From assembly GCF_947387555.1 (NCBI RefSeq), contig NZ_CANDNZ010000005.1, positions 396,804-460,803 of the forward strand: a stretch of DNA of 64,000 bases. The letters run 5' to 3'. Of this stretch, positions 1 through 10,658 are shown one piece after another (within the stretch, counting starts at the first letter, position 1; each line of letters opens with the position of its first letter). The position numbers and the translations under genes are program-made. The notes beneath the pieces are model-generated. The model was not told the DNA's origin. It worked only from the letters and a program-made list of their open reading frames with translations, and searched no databases. This DNA comes from Thalassomonas sp. RHCl1. GTDB lineage: Bacteria; Pseudomonadota; Gammaproteobacteria; Enterobacterales; Alteromonadaceae.

Positions 1-2
1 AT

Positions 3-335
3 AAAGAACTGGATTTACTGGCCTCGGAGCATTTTAGGGCGCTTGCCAAAATCATGATTGGCGAGTGTATCCATTCCCCCGAGTTAGCTGCCAGTACGAT
101 GGCACAACTTAACGAGCAGGAATTGAGTTTAGAGCAGTGGATACGTGACGCGGTAGCAGATCAAAAATTAAAACCGGTCGACCCTGCCTATGCCGCCGGC
201 CAGTTTATTGCCCTGATCAAGGCAAACGCTTTCTGGCCACAAATCACCATGGGGCAAGCCATTCCGGATACAAAGCAAAAACAACAAATAGCCCAAGATG
301 CCGTGGGCATGTTTCTCGCCTATTACGCCCGCTAG
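3..335 (+). CDS. TetR/AcrR-family regulator, C-terminal fragment
   Basis: The reading frame is open from the left edge of the window, so only the last ~110 residues are present and the DNA-binding N-terminus lies outside. The visible part is helical and resembles the ligand-binding C-terminal domain of AefR-like TetR regulators: a segment around FRALAKIMIGE, then a helix with WIRDAVADQKL, then AAGQFIALIKANAFWPQ and a closing helix. The ATG at 54 is internal to this frame and not a credible start. The target genes cannot be told from this fragment. A bidirectional hairpin separates it from the convergent topA gene. Confidence 0.75.
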   Translation, partial: KELDLLASEHFRALAKIMIGECIHSPELAASTMAQLNEQELSLEQWIRDAVADQKLKPVDPAYAAGQFIALIKANAFWPQITMGQAIPDTKQKQQIAQDAVGMFLAYYAR

Positions 336-387
336 CCCTCCCCTCTTTATGGGATAGCACTTATAAAATAACAAAGTCCACAAACAG

Positions 388-414
388 AAATGCCGGTCAA
401 TTTGACCGGCATTT
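388..414. terminator. Bidirectional intrinsic terminator
   Basis: A near-perfect palindrome (AAATGCCGGTCA / TGACCGGCATTT) lies between the convergent TetR-family gene and topA. It is flanked by T-rich or A-rich sequence on both sides and probably ends both transcripts. Confidence 0.75.
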
Positions 415-437
415 GTCATTTAAAAAGCTTTTTCACA

Positions 438-3125
438 TTAAGCTTTAGCGGCAGTGGCTTTTGCCTTCGCTTTGGGCTTAGCCGCGCTTTTCTTTTTGGC
501 GGCCGCTTTCTTCTTCGTCTGCTCTTCCACCCATTTGCCGTCGATATATTTCGCTACCCAACCGGTCGCCTTACCCTCGACTTCCGTCATCACGTATTGC
601 TCTTTGGTTTTACGGCTGAAACGCACTACGGCTAAATTGCCTTCAGGATCTTTTTCCGGCGCATCCGCCAGGTAATAAAACTTGGAAGAAATACGATCCC
701 TGAACCTTTGTAGCTCCGCCACTTTCGGTGCACGGGTTTCCCTCGAGCGCGGGAAAGTACTGGCAGCCATAAAGATACCAGCAGCGCCGTCGCGAAGCAC
801 AAAGTGGGCATCGGATTGCTCACAAGGCAATTCAGGCAATTGTACCGGATCTTCTTTCGGCGGCGCGGCTTCACCATTTTTCAATAACTTACGAGTATTT
901 TTACATTCCTCGTTAGTACAGCCGAAATACTTGCCAAAACGTCCGGATTTCAATTCCATTTGCGAGCCGCAGCGATCACATTCCAGTACCGGGCCGTCAT
1001 AACCCTTGATCTTAAAGGTACCCTGCTCAAGTTCATAACCGTCACATACCGGGTTATTACCACAAACATGTAATTTACGGGTTTCATCAATTAAATAGCT
1101 GTCCATCGCCGTCTGACATTTAGGACAACGGTGCATGGCGCGCAGCGCTTCGGTTTCCTGATCTTCCGCCAGCACACTCACCGCTTCTTCACCCGAAGTC
1201 AGGTTCATTGTGGTGGTACAGCGCTCTTTTGGCGGCAAGGCATAACCGGTACAGCCCAGGAACACCCCGGTAGAAGCAGTTCTTATACCCATTTTACGGC
1301 CACAGGTAGGACAATCAATATCCGTGGTGACCGGTTCATTACTGGGCATACCGCCTTCTTCTGCGGGTTTATCCGCCAGGCTTAATTTATCGGTAAAGTT
1401 CTTATAGAACTCATTTAGTACCGTTTTCCAGTCAATTTGCCCTTCGGCAATTTCATCCAGCTCCTGCTCCATATTAGCGGTAAAATCAAAGCTCATCAGT
1501 TTTTCAAAGCTTTTCGATAAACTGTCGGTGACAATTTCACCCATTTTTTCCGCATAAAAACGCTTTTTATCCAGACGCACATAACCGCGATCCTGGATGG
1601 TGGAGATAATAGAAGCATAAGTTGAAGGACGACCGATTGAACGTTTTTCCAGCTCTTTAACCAGGGATGCTTCACCAAAACGCGCCACAGGCTTAGTAAA
1701 GTGCTGGGACGGAGTCAGCTTGTCCAGGGTTAATACTTCGCCCACGGCAATATCCGGTAAATGGGTATCATCGCCTTTAGATAACTGCGGATGAACCCGG
1801 GTCCAGCCGTCAAACTTCATCACCCGGCCCTTGGCTTTTAAGTCAAACTTATCGGCACTGACGGTCAGGGTGCTGACATCATAACGGGCAGCTGTCATCT
1901 GACAGGCAACAAACTGGCGCCAAATCAGATCATAGAGTTTTTTGGCATCGGCTTCCATATCTGACATAAAGGCCGATTCCAGCTTGACATTCGACGGGCG
2001 GATCGCCTCATGCGCTTCCTGAGCCCCCGCTTTGCTGCCGTAGGTTTTTGCCTTTTCCGGCAAATAGTTTTCACCAAAACTTTCGCTGATATAGTTGCGG
2101 CACATCTCAACCGCATCTTTACTCAAATTGGTTGAATCGGTACGCATATAGGTAATATGACCGGCTTCATATAATCGCTGTGCCAACCCCATGGTACGCT
2201 TAACGCCAAAACCTAAACGGGTACTGGCGGCCTGCTGTAAAGTAGAGGTAATAAAAGGCGCTGAAGGCGTACTTTTCGAAGGCCTGTCTTCACGCTTACT
2301 GACGCTGAACAGGGCACTTTCCAGTATTGCCTGGGCTTGTTTTGCCTCGGTTTCGTTGGTCGGCTTAAAGGCCTTGCCGTTTTCGTGGGTAACGTCAAGG
2401 TTAAGCAGCTGTGCATCACTTGTACGGGTATCGGCATTGATTTCCCAAAACTCTTTCGGGATAAAAGCCTTGATTTCCCGCTCCCGCTCGACCACCAGCT
2501 TAACGGCAACCGACTGCACCCGGCCGGCAGATAAGCCGCGGGCTACTTTTTTCCACAACAGCGGACTGACCATAAAGCCGACAACCCGGTCAAGAAAACG
2601 TCTTGCCTGCTGGGCATTAACACCGGGCATACTGAGTTCACCCGGGGTAGAGAATGCCTGTTGAATGGCATTTTCAGTGATTTCGTTAAACACCACGCGC
2701 CTGAACTTTTCGTCACTGCCGCCGATGATTTCTTTTAAGTGCCAGGCTATCGCTTCTCCCTCGCGATCCAAATCGGTTGCGAGATAGACAGTATCTGCCG
2801 TGTCAGCGAGTTTTTTCAGTTCATTGACCACTTTTTCCTTGCCGGGAAGGATCTGGTAATTTGCCTGCCAGTCTTTTTCAGGGTCTATACCCATACGGTT
2901 AACTAAGGCCTGCTTGTCACGTTTTTGCCTGTATTTCGCTTTCGCTTCCGGTGACATTTTGCGCACTTCGGCGGGAGATTTTGCAGCAACTTTTTTACCG
3001 GTACTGCTGGTCGGCAAATCACGGACATGACCGACACTTGACTTCACAACAAAGTCTTTACCAAGGTATTTGTTAATTGTCTTTGCTTTGGCTGGTGACT
3101 CGACAATTACCAGAGATTTTGCCAT
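438..3125 (-). CDS. topA: DNA topoisomerase I
   Basis: Type IA topoisomerase that relaxes negative supercoils through a 5'-phosphotyrosine intermediate; 895 residues against about 865 in E. coli. The N-terminal TOPRIM domain is visible ([11 protein letters not shown] with Glu9; acidic DLDREGE near 118-124). The catalytic tyrosine is Tyr326 in HITYMRTDS. Three or more CxxC zinc-ribbon units follow in the last third ([25 protein letters not shown]), then a very Lys/Ala-rich basic tail likely to bind DNA. The ATG at 3125 gives the family-typical [10 protein letters not shown] start and has an AGGA 5' of it; an in-frame extension to 3185 would add 20 atypical residues. Confidence 0.97.
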   Translation of the reverse strand: MAKSLVIVESPAKAKTINKYLGKDFVVKSSVGHVRDLPTSSTGKKVAAKSPAEVRKMSPEAKAKYRQKRDKQALVNRMGIDPEKDWQANYQILPGKEKVVNELKKLADTADTVYLATDLDREGEAIAWHLKEIIGGSDEKFRRVVFNEITENAIQQAFSTPGELSMPGVNAQQARRFLDRVVGFMVSPLLWKKVARGLSAGRVQSVAVKLVVEREREIKAFIPKEFWEINADTRTSDAQLLNLDVTHENGKAFKPTNETEAKQAQAILESALFSVSKREDRPSKSTPSAPFITSTLQQAASTRLGFGVKRTMGLAQRLYEAGHITYMRTDSTNLSKDAVEMCRNYISESFGENYLPEKAKTYGSKAGAQEAHEAIRPSNVKLESAFMSDMEADAKKLYDLIWRQFVACQMTAARYDVSTLTVSADKFDLKAKGRVMKFDGWTRVHPQLSKGDDTHLPDIAVGEVLTLDKLTPSQHFTKPVARFGEASLVKELEKRSIGRPSTYASIISTIQDRGYVRLDKKRFYAEKMGEIVTDSLSKSFEKLMSFDFTANMEQELDEIAEGQIDWKTVLNEFYKNFTDKLSLADKPAEEGGMPSNEPVTTDIDCPTCGRKMGIRTASTGVFLGCTGYALPPKERCTTTMNLTSGEEAVSVLAEDQETEALRAMHRCPKCQTAMDSYLIDETRKLHVCGNNPVCDGYELEQGTFKIKGYDGPVLECDRCGSQMELKSGRFGKYFGCTNEECKNTRKLLKNGEAAPPKEDPVQLPELPCEQSDAHFVLRDGAAGIFMAASTFPRSRETRAPKVAELQRFRDRISSKFYYLADAPEKDPEGNLAVVRFSRKTKEQYVMTEVEGKATGWVAKYIDGKWVEEQTKKKAAAKKKSAAKPKAKAKATAAKA

Positions 3126-3665
3126 ATACTTTTTAATTCCTGATGAGCTGGCGACATTGCCGCCAAAATTCATGGTGTAGACCACTGAATGCTAAAAAAT
3201 CTGTCTAACTTTTTTCAACCATGAGTGATAAATAAAATTTGCGAATACCCCTTAACTAACGAGAGCAAAATTTCTAATGTAAAATTATCTGAATCAAATT
3301 ACCCGGTTAAAGTAACGATATGATTAAAAATCATATAAATAATGTAACTCGTTATCAGTAACTCTATTAGTACCTCATATAAGTAAGTACTAGATATATA
3401 TCCGTAATTATGCAAAGTGACAAGTAATTATTTTTTAATATTCGCCTATTTTCTGCTTTTCGTTATAATGTTGCCAGTATTTCCGGCGCAATCATAATAG
3501 ACTTTGCGGGAAAACTTAAGAGGCGAATCACAATAAAATCAATTCAACCTGCTTTTTCTGATAAAAAACAGGTGAAGTAACAACGCCAGCCCCCTAATCC
3601 ACGTTTTAACAAGACGACTATCACTTGTGAATAATCGCAGTTAAATTAATTGAAAGAGAAATGAT
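3126..3665. other. Divergent intergenic region, topA / arginase-family gene
   Basis: About 540 AT-rich bases between divergent genes, so both promoters should lie here. An 8-bp hairpin (ATATGATT, AAA loop, AATCATAT) is at 3318-3336. I found no convincing ORF, ArgR box or RNA gene. Its length may reflect complex topA regulation, but that is inference. Confidence 0.5.
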
Positions 3666-4772
3666 ATGACAGCGTTATGGCCTGCATTACAACAGAAACT
3701 TCAACATTGCTTATGCCCCCCGGGAAATGGTGTTTTTACCGTAAATACAGCGAAAGAACGCAAGGAACAACTGCACCAGAAATTATTCGGACAAAGCGAG
3801 AATATTGACTCCTTATGGCAAACCTCGTTAACCGGACTGCCTGAAAGTTCAAAAGCCGTGATCATGGGCATCGCCTCAGATTGTGGCGGCGGCATCTTAC
3901 GTGGCGCAAACTGGGGGCCTTTGTTCCTGCGCAATACTCTGTTAAGCAACTACCCGCAACTATCCGCCTTTGATATGGGGGATATCCGGGTCATTCCTCA
4001 CCTGCTGCATGATAAATATTTAAACGAAGCAACAATCGCCAACTGCCGCAAAGCGTTATACCAGGATGAAAACAGCCCTTATGCGGTCAGTCCTTTATCC
4101 CTGACCGAAGATGTGTTGCATGACTTCTACCAGACTTTCCCGGAGAAAGGCATCTTTGGTATCGGCGGCGACCATTCCATCAGTTACCCGTTAACCAAAG
4201 CTTACCTGCAGGCGAAAAAAGCCCAGGGCAAACGTGCCGCCATCATTCATTTTGATGCCCATACCGATCTGCTGGTAGAGCGCCTGGGGATTGACTTATG
4301 CTTTGGCTCCTGGTGTACCCACATCCTGGACGACTTACATGCCAACAACCACTTGATTCAGGTGGGGATCCGCTCAAGCGGCAGACCTAAATCCCACTGG
4401 GAAGGTACGTTCGGCGTGAAACAGCACTGGGCCCATGAAGTACGTGAAAACGGTGTCGATAAGATCATCGCTGATATCCTTGCCCAGCTGGAAGGGGAAA
4501 ATATCGATGAGTTATACGTCAGCTTTGATATCGATGCTTTGGATGACAGCGTCGCTTCTGCTACCGGCACGCCTGAGCCGGATGGTTTGTATCAGGAAGA
4601 AGCCATGAAAATCTTAAAAAGCCTGGCAGCGGTTTATCCTATTACCGGCGGCGATATGATGGAAATTGCTCCTTTTACCGACAGCTCTGGCTTAGGGGCG
4701 AGCAGCGCCGAGAAAACACTTGCGGCGGGCGCAGAAATATCCGCATTCTTACTGAACGAAATAGCAAAATAA
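3666..4772 (+). CDS. Arginase/agmatinase/formimidoylglutamase-family hydrolase
   Basis: Ureohydrolase-fold enzyme of 368 residues that should split a guanidino or formimino substrate using two Mn(II) ions. The metal-binding motifs are present in order: GGDH at 167-170, DAHTD at 197-201 and FDID...D at 277-283. An N-terminal extension of ~60 residues precedes the fold. The exact substrate (arginine, agmatine, formimidoylglutamate or another guanidine) cannot be read from sequence. No hut, rocDE or spe genes are adjacent, so context does not settle it. The start has a purine-rich AAAGAGAAATG just upstream. It is monocistronic, with a strong terminator behind it. Confidence 0.88.
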   Translation: MTALWPALQQKLQHCLCPPGNGVFTVNTAKERKEQLHQKLFGQSENIDSLWQTSLTGLPESSKAVIMGIASDCGGGILRGANWGPLFLRNTLLSNYPQLSAFDMGDIRVIPHLLHDKYLNEATIANCRKALYQDENSPYAVSPLSLTEDVLHDFYQTFPEKGIFGIGGDHSISYPLTKAYLQAKKAQGKRAAIIHFDAHTDLLVERLGIDLCFGSWCTHILDDLHANNHLIQVGIRSSGRPKSHWEGTFGVKQHWAHEVRENGVDKIIADILAQLEGENIDELYVSFDIDALDDSVASATGTPEPDGLYQEEAMKILKSLAAVYPITGGDMMEIAPFTDSSGLGASSAEKTLAAGAEISAFLLNEIAK

Positions 4773-4797
4773 CAGACAAATTTCGGCAGGTTAAATA

Positions 4798-4833
4798 AAA
4801 GGCCAGTGCTTAATGATAAGCACTGGCCTTTTT
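4798..4833 (+). terminator. Intrinsic terminator after the arginase-family gene
   Basis: A 12-bp stem GGCCAGTGCTTA / TAAGCACTGGCC (4801-4828) with a 4-nt loop is followed by a T-run. The A-run before the stem makes it potentially bidirectional, which would also serve the convergent lipoprotein gene. Confidence 0.9.
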
Positions 4834-4853
4834 AATAACTCAATAGCCAAAAA

Positions 4854-7109
4854 TTAATCGGCATTAGTACAGTCTGACAGAGCGCCGAAAGGACTGTTCA
4901 GGCCAACGCCCGAAACAGGCGGGATAATGTCTTCGCTTAAGAGGTCAACACCAGACATAGGTAAAGTAAATATGGTCTGGGTAGAGCTTTCAGTGCCATT
5001 CACCTGAGTCGACAAAATAAGTCTGATATCAATCCAATTGCCAAAACTTTGCGGATAGATAATATCAATAACCGCCCCTCCCTGACTGTCCGTGGTTACC
5101 TCCCCCTGGGCAGCAACCACATTGCCCGGGGTTAACAGGCCGTTGCCGTTGGTGTCTTCACCGGGATCTAAAATACCATTTATATTGGTATCTTCATTGA
5201 CGCAGGGAAAGCTATCTGAATAGGTATCTGGATCCGGCCCGTTGGTTTTCCAGGTAACGAATTCACCATTTTCAAAGAACTTAACCCAGATCCCCTTATA
5301 AAATCGCTCGGGAATCGCCGATACCGTCAGATCGACATTTTCCACCGGATTGGAGTCGATATCGGTAACAAACACTGAAAATTGCTTGTTATAGCTGGTA
5401 CTGTCGATTTCAATGATTTCATTACCCGTGCCTATTGCGATAAACACCTCCCGGTCCGCCACGGTTAAGGTGACGGTATCCGTTTTAGCGGGGTTGTCCC
5501 GCACTGTGGCCTGCACTGAGACATCATTTTGTGCAGAGACATTATTTGAAGTATAAATCGTTGAGGCACTGCCGTTACTGTCAGTAATGGCACTGGCAGG
5601 AAAAATCGTACCGCCATTGGTATCGGTGAGCGTGAAGTCTATGTCTTTATTTTTCACCAGGTTGCCATTGGCATCTTTAACAATCACAGATATGGTTGAG
5701 GTTTGCCCGTTCGGTCCCACCGAGTTGGGTAGTGCCTGGGCAACTATGGTATCGACTGACTCGGCAATAAACTCAAACTCCAGCTGGTTATTCAAAACGA
5801 TATCATCGTCCGTGCCGGTAAAAGTCACCAGGGCCTTACCGGCATTATCTGAAGTCAGGGATGCCGTTACCTGGCCATTGACGGTAGTCGCCGATGATGC
5901 CACCAAACTCCCCCGGGTAGAAGTAAAATTCACCTGGGTGCCATCCGGCACAGCAACCCCGGAGCGTAACCAGGTTAAGGTTAAAGAAGCGCTATCAGAA
6001 AGCAATACATCCGGAATGGTCACCGCCGGCACTGCAGAAGGATCAACACTAGTGCCGTTACCATCATCAAAAGTAGTAAAGAGGAAGGAATCTCCCTGCA
6101 CAGCGACATTTTGACTCACGGTCGCCCCAAGGGATGTGGCGATAATGCTGTTAGTGCCGCCGGATATCCCGGTCACCTCTACCGAGGTTTGCCCGGTAAA
6201 ATCTGTAGTGACGGAATCGGCGATGGCAAGCTGGGCCACCGCCCCTGCCGGCGTTTCGGTAGAAGTATTGGTCAGGGATAAGTTCACCTGGGTATTGGCA
6301 ATGCCAATACCATCAGAGTCCAACACTTTGATAATATAGCTATTATCATCATCTATGGCTAATGAAGTTGAACCGGTTAAACTGACCGTTGTACCCACTA
6401 CCTGGACACTGACGCTATCGGTAATAAAATTACTGCTGGCGGTGGTGGTAATAATCCGGTTCGTCGGTTCGTTTTCGGTTTTCAGGGTCGCCGTTGCCTG
6501 GCCATCCGCCCCGGTAATGGCATTGACAACCTCAATTTGCCCGGAATCGGCGGTAAAGGTGACATTAACGTTATCAAGCAGGTTATTATTGGTATCTTTG
6601 GCAATGGCGGTTAAGGTAATGCTTTGCGCGCCGCTGGAAGCGATTTGCTGGCTGCTGGCAAATAAACTGATATCGGCCAAGTCCGGCAAGCCGCCGGTAT
6701 TGCCGTCCCCCTGGCTGGTAAAGCTGATATTGGCCGGATCCACCTCGGCTACTGTGGCGGTAACCTGACCGGCCCCGGCCGTTTCTCCGGCATTTAAAAT
6801 AATGGTGGCTTCGCCGTTAGACTGAGTATTGGCGGTACCGATTTGTGGATTAAAAAAGGCTAAATCGGCATTATCCAGGGTAAAGGTCACCAGTTTTCCG
6901 GCTAAGGCGGTATTGCCCTGTTTGACCGTGGCGGTAATGGTTGCCGGATTTTGCTCAGAAACCATTTCACTGGAAATGGCCAGGGTTACCGTGATTTCGT
7001 CCGGGGTTTCCCCACCTCCCCCTCCGCCATCGTCACTTAAGCTGCCCCCACCGCAGCCCATTAAGATAATGAATAACGCAAAACAGCTAAAACCTTGATG
7101 CAGTTTCAT
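4854..7109 (-). CDS. Large Ig-like-domain surface lipoprotein (Big_1/invasin-type repeats)
   Basis: Predicted exported lipoprotein of 751 residues. A signal peptide ends in the lipobox LMGC, followed by a Gly/Ser/Asp-rich linker. The rest is a string of beta-rich segments of about 90-110 residues with recurring patterns such as 'tDanG.at.tl.s' and 'v.vtv.DanGnpv', typical of bacterial Ig-like (Big_1) domains in adhesins. Near residues 640-670 an Asp/Asn/Gly-rich stretch (EDTNINGILDPGED, then DTNGNGLL) looks like dockerin/EF-hand calcium loops. The start at 7109 is chosen because AGGGA lies 4 bases upstream; the ATG at 7121 has no ribosome site. Probably a cell-surface or adhesion protein; the ligand is unknown. 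Confidence 0.8.
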   Translation of the reverse strand: MKLHQGFSCFALFIILMGCGGGSLSDDGGGGGGETPDEITVTLAISSEMVSEQNPATITATVKQGNTALAGKLVTFTLDNADLAFFNPQIGTANTQSNGEATIILNAGETAGAGQVTATVAEVDPANISFTSQGDGNTGGLPDLADISLFASSQQIASSGAQSITLTAIAKDTNNNLLDNVNVTFTADSGQIEVVNAITGADGQATATLKTENEPTNRIITTTASSNFITDSVSVQVVGTTVSLTGSTSLAIDDDNSYIIKVLDSDGIGIANTQVNLSLTNTSTETPAGAVAQLAIADSVTTDFTGQTSVEVTGISGGTNSIIATSLGATVSQNVAVQGDSFLFTTFDDGNGTSVDPSAVPAVTIPDVLLSDSASLTLTWLRSGVAVPDGTQVNFTSTRGSLVASSATTVNGQVTASLTSDNAGKALVTFTGTDDDIVLNNQLEFEFIAESVDTIVAQALPNSVGPNGQTSTISVIVKDANGNLVKNKDIDFTLTDTNGGTIFPASAITDSNGSASTIYTSNNVSAQNDVSVQATVRDNPAKTDTVTLTVADREVFIAIGTGNEIIEIDSTSYNKQFSVFVTDIDSNPVENVDLTVSAIPERFYKGIWVKFFENGEFVTWKTNGPDPDTYSDSFPCVNEDTNINGILDPGEDTNGNGLLTPGNVVAAQGEVTTDSQGGAVIDIIYPQSFGNWIDIRLILSTQVNGTESSTQTIFTLPMSGVDLLSEDIIPPVSGVGLNSPFGALSDCTNAD

Positions 7110-7279
7110 AAAGTCCCTCATTAATTTTTATTGTAAACCCTCTTTAGCTTAGACCCATATAAGGCAAAACGGCAGAAGCAGACCAAAAAAAGCCTTAGTG
7201 GTAAGGTTTTTAAAAAACTCATTACCTGTTAATCTATGCCCACGATAAAAATAATACGCCTTAAATAAACAGGACAGCT

Positions 7280-8611
7280 GTGAAACATACAAATTTAACC
7301 ACTCGTATCGTCATTGCTATGATTGCCGGTATTATCACCGGCGCCTTTTTGCAACTTATCATGCCCAACGGCTCCGACTTAGTTATTCCCCTCTATCTTT
7401 TTGACTTTTCCGTCAGGGGATTTTTCGTTGACGGCGTTTTTGAAGTCATCGGACAAATCTTCGTCGCCAGTTTACGCATGCTGGTGGTGCCCCTGGTTTT
7501 TGTCTCGCTGATCTGCGGCACCTGCTCGCTCAAAGATACCAGTAAACTGGGACGCATCGGCGGCAAGGCCATAGGCTTATACCTGATGACCACGGCTATC
7601 GCCATCAGCTTTGCCATGTCGCTGGCGTTATTTGTCAGCCCGGGTGAAGGGGTCAATATGGCCTCAGAAACCACCTTTGCCAGCAAAGAAGCCCCTTCAT
7701 TGGCTCAGGTACTGATCAACATGTTCCCCAGCAACCCCTTTGCCTCTTTTGCCCAGGGGAATATGCTGCAAGTCATTATTTTTGCCTTACTCTTTGGTAT
7801 TGCCATTGCCCTGTCCGGTCAGGCGGGCGAGCGGGTAGCGAAAATATTCACCGATATGAACGAAGTGATCATGCGCCTGGTGGCTATTTTAATGAATATC
7901 GCCCCTTACGGCGTATTCTGTCTGCTGGCAGGCTTATTCACCGATGTTTCCCTAAAAACCTTTGGCAACCTGCTGGTGTATTTCCTGGTGGTGTTTTTCG
8001 CCTTACTGGTACACGGCCTGGTTACCTACCCGGTGATCCTAAAAGTGCTAACCGGTCTGAACCCTTTGGTATTCCTGAAAAAAATGCGCAATACCATAGT
8101 CTTCGCCTTTTCCACCTCCAGCAGTAATGCCACCATACCGGTAACGTTAGAGACCGCGACCAAGAAAATGGGGGTGAAAAACTCCATTGCGTCCTTTACC
8201 GTACCTCTAGGCGCCACCATTAATATGGATGGCACCGCCATTATGCAGGGGGTTGCCACTGTCTTTATTGCCCAGGTCTTTAATGTCGACTTGAGCATCA
8301 CTGACTTCCTGATGGTGATCCTCACCGCGACCCTGGCTTCAATCGGCACCGCAGGGGTTCCCGGCGTTGGTCTTATCATGCTGGCCATGGTACTGGAGCA
8401 GGTAGGCTTACCGGTGGAAGGCATTGGCCTGATCATCGGCGTTGACCGCCTGCTGGATATGACCCGTACCGCGGTCAATGTTACAGGCGATACCATGGTG
8501 ACCTTAATAGTCGGTAAAACCGAAGGGGAATTTGAAAAGGATATTTACCTGGACGATAAAGCCGGCACCCAAATAGAAGAAATTGATTTCCACCATTTAA
8601 AAGAGCAGTAA
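7280..8611 (+). CDS. Dicarboxylate/amino acid:cation symporter (DAACS family)
   Basis: Inner-membrane secondary transporter of 443 residues in the glutamate/aspartate/C4-dicarboxylate:Na+ or H+ symporter family. About eight hydrophobic helices are visible, with the serine-rich reentrant loop FAFSTSSSNATIPVT, the core motif NMDGTAIMQ and the late motif TRTAVNVTGDTMV. These are the substrate- and cation-binding signatures of GltP/GltT/DctA-type carriers. It stands alone with its own terminator. The substrate is not determined; acidic amino acids or dicarboxylates are the natural guess. Confidence 0.92.
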   Translation: MKHTNLTTRIVIAMIAGIITGAFLQLIMPNGSDLVIPLYLFDFSVRGFFVDGVFEVIGQIFVASLRMLVVPLVFVSLICGTCSLKDTSKLGRIGGKAIGLYLMTTAIAISFAMSLALFVSPGEGVNMASETTFASKEAPSLAQVLINMFPSNPFASFAQGNMLQVIIFALLFGIAIALSGQAGERVAKIFTDMNEVIMRLVAILMNIAPYGVFCLLAGLFTDVSLKTFGNLLVYFLVVFFALLVHGLVTYPVILKVLTGLNPLVFLKKMRNTIVFAFSTSSSNATIPVTLETATKKMGVKNSIASFTVPLGATINMDGTAIMQGVATVFIAQVFNVDLSITDFLMVILTATLASIGTAGVPGVGLIMLAMVLEQVGLPVEGIGLIIGVDRLLDMTRTAVNVTGDTMVTLIVGKTEGEFEKDIYLDDKAGTQIEEIDFHHLKEQ

Positions 8612-8629
8612 ACTTTATTGCCCGAACAG

Positions 8630-8659
8630 GCCGCAATCCTTAAAGGATTGCGGCTTTTT
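8630..8659 (+). terminator. Intrinsic terminator after the symporter
   Basis: Stem GCCGCAATCCT / AGGATTGCGGC with a TAA loop is followed directly by TTTTT. Confidence 0.92.
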
Positions 8660-8744
8660 ATATGCAGGATATATCTTATGGCCTTCTGGATATGAAAGAG
8701 TAACCGGCATTATTCTCAAACCTATCCCCTTTCAACTTATAATC

Positions 8745-10658
8745 TTAAACCTCTAACATAAACTGATTGGTCTTCAGCAGCTGTGGCGCATATTTTTCCC
8801 GCATAAACTTATTGTCTTTAAGCTTATCAATATCTGCAATTATAGTACTGGTTTGACTGGCTTCCTGACTGGTCTTTCGCGATTGATATTTCACTTCTTC
8901 GCCATAAAAGGTTTTCGACTCGGTTGTCGTGTCTTTATTATGACTGATATCCTGTGTCCAGATATCTTCAATTAAGCGTAAACTGCTGGTATCAATACTT
9001 TCTGTCACGGTTTCCTTACCGGTAGAAATACCACCACCGACATAAGCAGCTGTTTGCTCTTTGCTATCGAACTTTTGCTCTTGGTCCACGGCAACGACAT
9101 TACCGCCTTTGGTTGCCGCTTTGATATTATATTGCTCAGAGGTATCCAGGATTTTACTGCCGGTCTCGGCGTAACCCCGTAAGGTAGTCACATCATAAGC
9201 TTTCGTTTGTTCTACCCCGGTATAATCCAGGCTTTGAGAGCTGCTGGTTTCTTGCTTCAGGGCAAGGTTGATATGACCCTTGTAATCTTCCTCACCGACA
9301 ACAAAACTGCTGTTAAAGTCAGCCAGCAAAGAGAAACCTTCTTTAAAAACATGCGCTTTATCATCAGCCATGGCCTGATAGCGGGAATCCGTCTCGATCA
9401 TGTCATTGGTTAACTCTGCGGCCAGCCGGCCTTTATCAGCCGATTCAAGCTCACTAAAGTCCATTTGCCGGGTATGCTGATCTGCCAGTGAGAAAAGACT
9501 GGATAAGGCGGTTTTATAACTTTCCAGGGCCGTTGGCGTTAAGGTATTATAGCGGGAAGACTGGCTCTTGCTGACCTCCTCATAACTGTTATCAATAACG
9601 TCCAGGTATTGAGCCAACTGGGCTTGATCCAAACGGCCTATGGTTGAACTGTCGATGTCAAAACTGACCTCATGGGCACCGGATGTTATCCAGTCAAGTT
9701 TAAGACTCTGCTGCTGATTTTTAGCATCAAAGGCATAGCTATAATCCAGGCGTTCGGTGCGTAAATCCCCCTCACCGCCTTCCCAGAGGCCAATCGATAG
9801 ATCGACACCGGCTAATTGTTCGGTATCAAAATCCTTTAAAACATCCAGGGTAAAATCATGACCACTGACTCCGCCGCCAAAAATATTGTAACCGGAGGGC
9901 CGGTCACCGGGGAAATAGTCATCTGCCAGCTGACCGACCTGGGAAAAGACTCCCTGCAGTGCCTGATACTCCTGCTCCGACAGCTCTCCGTCAACCTCAT
10001 AGCTGAGCTCAAAGCTGTCCAGGGTATGACCCGATGCTTGTTCATAGCCCTGACTTGAAGAAAACTGAATATCAATCACATCCCCTTCACGGGTTTTTAC
10101 GCTCAGTTCAAATAACTGTTGATCAGACTCTCCCCGTTCATCCCGGTAAATAGCCTCGGAAAAACTGGTTAATGCCCGTTCTACCCGGTATTCACTTTTA
10201 CTGATAAAAGATTTCTGCTCCGGCCCCAGCTGGCCCAGCGCCTCAAGAATACCACTGGTATTGCTATAAGCGCTGCGAACATTTTCTGATGCCTGATTAA
10301 TAATTTCGGTTAATTCGTCGGCATTGCTGCCCCGTTTCAAGCCATGCTGAACATTGCGGGTAACAAAATGCACTGCCAGTTCTTCGGCTTTGGCATCATA
10401 GCCGGGAACAGCGGTTATCTGCTCCTGAGATATAGTGCTTGCGTTTGAAAATTCCTGCTGCAACTGCTGCTTTAACAGCTTATTGACCGCCTCATACTCC
10501 TCAATGGCGCTGATAAACTTTTCCCTGGTCTGTACAGATATTGCACCATTATTCTGGCTATTCACAGACAGCTCGCCAGTAGCAGCAAGTGATGAAATTT
10601 GACGCTGAGGATCACTTAAAGCAGGGTTAAATATTAACGTATCAAGCGAGGTGTTCAT
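8745..10658 (-). CDS. DUF5610-like protein of unknown function
   Basis: 637-residue soluble protein without signal peptide or membrane segment. Residues ~60-180 (VPGYDAKAEELAVHFV..., ADELTEIINQASENV, ILEALGQLGPEQ) resemble the helical DUF5610 domain of Vibrionales, Alteromonadales and Pseudomonas proteins. The remainder is Gln/Ser/Asp-rich, with a beta-like middle (EGDVIDIQFSS...) and a helical C-terminus ending in TNQFMLEV. The start is set at 10658 because CCAGGG lies 6 bases upstream of it but abuts the ATG at 10664. Monocistronic. No function is proposed; the domain match is by eye. Confidence 0.65.
   Translation of the reverse strand: MNTSLDTLIFNPALSDPQRQISSLAATGELSVNSQNNGAISVQTREKFISAIEEYEAVNKLLKQQLQQEFSNASTISQEQITAVPGYDAKAEELAVHFVTRNVQHGLKRGSNADELTEIINQASENVRSAYSNTSGILEALGQLGPEQKSFISKSEYRVERALTSFSEAIYRDERGESDQQLFELSVKTREGDVIDIQFSSSQGYEQASGHTLDSFELSYEVDGELSEQEYQALQGVFSQVGQLADDYFPGDRPSGYNIFGGGVSGHDFTLDVLKDFDTEQLAGVDLSIGLWEGGEGDLRTERLDYSYAFDAKNQQQSLKLDWITSGAHEVSFDIDSSTIGRLDQAQLAQYLDVIDNSYEEVSKSQSSRYNTLTPTALESYKTALSSLFSLADQHTRQMDFSELESADKGRLAAELTNDMIETDSRYQAMADDKAHVFKEGFSLLADFNSSFVVGEEDYKGHINLALKQETSSSQSLDYTGVEQTKAYDVTTLRGYAETGSKILDTSEQYNIKAATKGGNVVAVDQEQKFDSKEQTAAYVGGGISTGKETVTESIDTSSLRLIEDIWTQDISHNKDTTTESKTFYGEEVKYQSRKTSQEASQTSTIIADIDKLKDNKFMREKYAPQLLKTNQFMLEV

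Noticed and set aside
3318..3336. Palindrome between topA and the arginase-family gene as ArgR or other operator
   Set aside because: It is AT-only at its core, does not match an ArgR box, and could arise by chance in such AT-rich DNA.
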